From assembly GCA_007124475.1 (NCBI GenBank), contig SLFB01000149.1, forward strand, positions 1 to 5,692: DNA of 5,692 nt, read 5' to 3'. Position numbers and translations under genes: made by a program. How positions within the stretch are numbered: position 1 is the stretch's first letter; each line of letters starts with the position of its first letter. Below, piece after piece: positions 5,026 to 5,692 of the stretch. Source of the stretch: Vibrio sp. (GTDB taxonomy: Bacteria > Pseudomonadota > Gammaproteobacteria > Enterobacterales > Vibrionaceae). The notes under the pieces were generated by a model, which saw only the letters and a program-made list of their open reading frames with translations, made no database searches and was not told where the DNA came from.

Positions 5026-5055
5026 TTCTCCTTATATTCATACTATTAAGGGGAA
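5026..5055 (+). promoter_or_regulatory. Hairpin covering the symporter ribosome binding site
   Basis: TTCTCCTTA (5026-5034) pairs with TAAGGGGAA (5047-5055) over 9 bp with one G-U, around a 12-base loop. The 3' arm contains the whole ribosome binding site AAGGGG (5048-5053), 5 bases before ATG 5059. A second upstream tract, CCCCTT (5015-5020), can also pair with it. This is a plausible translational off state for the riboswitch. Confidence 0.5.
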
Positions 5056-5058
5056 ATA

Positions 5059-5692
5059 ATGACCAACCTACAAACATTGCTACAAACCATTGACCATTTT
5101 ATATGGGGACCACCACTACTCATTTTATTAGTCGGTACTGGGGTTTACTTTACTTTTCGCTTAGGTTTGCTGCAATTTCGCCATTTGCCTAAAGCCATTA
5201 AAATGGTATTTACTAAAGAGCCCGGTGATAAACAAGGGGATATTTCAAGCTTCGCTGCTTTATGCACCGCCCTCTCTGCCACCATTGGTACCGGTAATAT
5301 CGTCGGTGTTGCTACCGCCATCAAACTCGGCGGCCCTGGGGCATTATTTTGGATGTGGCTTGCCGCTGTATTCGGCATGGCAACCAAATACGCTGAATGT
5401 TTACTGGCGGTAAAATATCGTAAAGTCGATGATAAAGGGCAAATGGTCGGCGGCCCCATGTATTATCTACGTGATGGCGTGGGCTCCAATCTATTAGCCA
5501 CTTTATTTGCCGTATTTGCTCTTGGTGTCGCCTGTTTTGGGATCGGTACTTTCCCGCAAGTTAATGCGATTTTAGATGCGACTCAAATTTCTTTTGGCGT
5601 GCCACGAGAGATGTCCGCTGTCGTACTGACCATCCTTGTTGCGTTCGTCACTGTCGGTGGTATCCAATCTATCGCCAAAGTCGCGGGTAAAG
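5059..5692 (+). CDS. Sodium:alanine/glycine symporter, AGCS family (3' truncated)
   Basis: The N-terminal 211 residues of an alanine-or-glycine:cation symporter (AGCS family, DagA/AlsT-like); full members are typically about 450-500 residues, so over half lies beyond the right edge. Hydrophobic segments are visible at about 16-34, 66-88, 95-117, 144-165 and 186-203. The family signature GGPGALFWMWLAAVFG at 91-106 matches the sodium:alanine symporter pattern. The preceding TALSATIGTGNIVG (70-83) and the GGPMYYL segment (131-137) are also typical. It acts in the inner membrane and imports alanine or glycine with sodium. ATG 5059 is preceded by AAGGGG at 5 bases. The tandem glycine riboswitch upstream argues that glycine is a physiological substrate or signal for this transporter. 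The frame is intact to the window edge. Confidence 0.95.
   Translation, partial: MTNLQTLLQTIDHFIWGPPLLILLVGTGVYFTFRLGLLQFRHLPKAIKMVFTKEPGDKQGDISSFAALCTALSATIGTGNIVGVATAIKLGGPGALFWMWLAAVFGMATKYAECLLAVKYRKVDDKGQMVGGPMYYLRDGVGSNLLATLFAVFALGVACFGIGTFPQVNAILDATQISFGVPREMSAVVLTILVAFVTVGGIQSIAKVAGK

Noticed and set aside
5145..5459. 104-codon minus-strand ORF
   Set aside because: Lies entirely antisense to the well-supported symporter gene, whose family signature is in this stretch.

Overview
The window looks like a chromosomal segment from a gammaproteobacterium, most probably Vibrionaceae. Three things point there. The DAHP synthase is very close to E. coli AroH, the YajQ protein is nearly collinear with E. 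coli YajQ, and a tandem glycine riboswitch sits in front of a sodium:alanine/glycine symporter, an arrangement known from Vibrio cholerae. The placement rests on remembered protein and RNA similarity, not on a search. I see no mobile element, CRISPR array, tRNA or rRNA gene.

Layout from left to right. Positions 1-899 (+) hold the C-terminal part of an unrecognised membrane protein cut by the left edge. It converges on, and shares its stop-codon bases with, a DUF4442 hotdog-fold protein (896-1381, -). A divergent intergenic region (1382-1696) follows, with candidate back-to-back promoters and a trp-operator-like dyad. Then come aroH (1697-2755, +) and, 16 bases later, yajQ (2772-3254, +), probably one transcript. 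A GC-rich inverted repeat (3260-3325) separates this pair from a convergent two-gene minus-strand unit. That unit is a 52-aa two-helix membrane peptide (4082-4240) followed by a single-pass, glutamine-rich coiled-coil protein with a GTG start (3333-4064), with a good sigma70-like promoter at 4335-4363. Positions 4364-4611 hold no gene I can support. Positions 4619-4844 are a two-aptamer glycine riboswitch with a leader-linker kink-turn. About 210 bases of expression platform follow, ending in a hairpin that covers the ribosome binding site of the AGCS-family symporter (5059 to the right edge, 3' truncated).

How the parts work together. aroH commits carbon to aromatic amino acid synthesis, and its upstream dyad suggests tryptophan (TrpR) control, though the half-site spacing is one base short. 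The riboswitch should tie uptake of small neutral amino acids to intracellular glycine. The sequence near the symporter start allows a translational switch in which the 3' strand of aptamer-2 P1 and a pyrimidine tract compete. The two minus-strand membrane proteins are the least understood part. I did not find a clearly new multi-gene system; the most checkable novelty lies in the riboswitch expression platform and the small-peptide/coiled-coil membrane pair.
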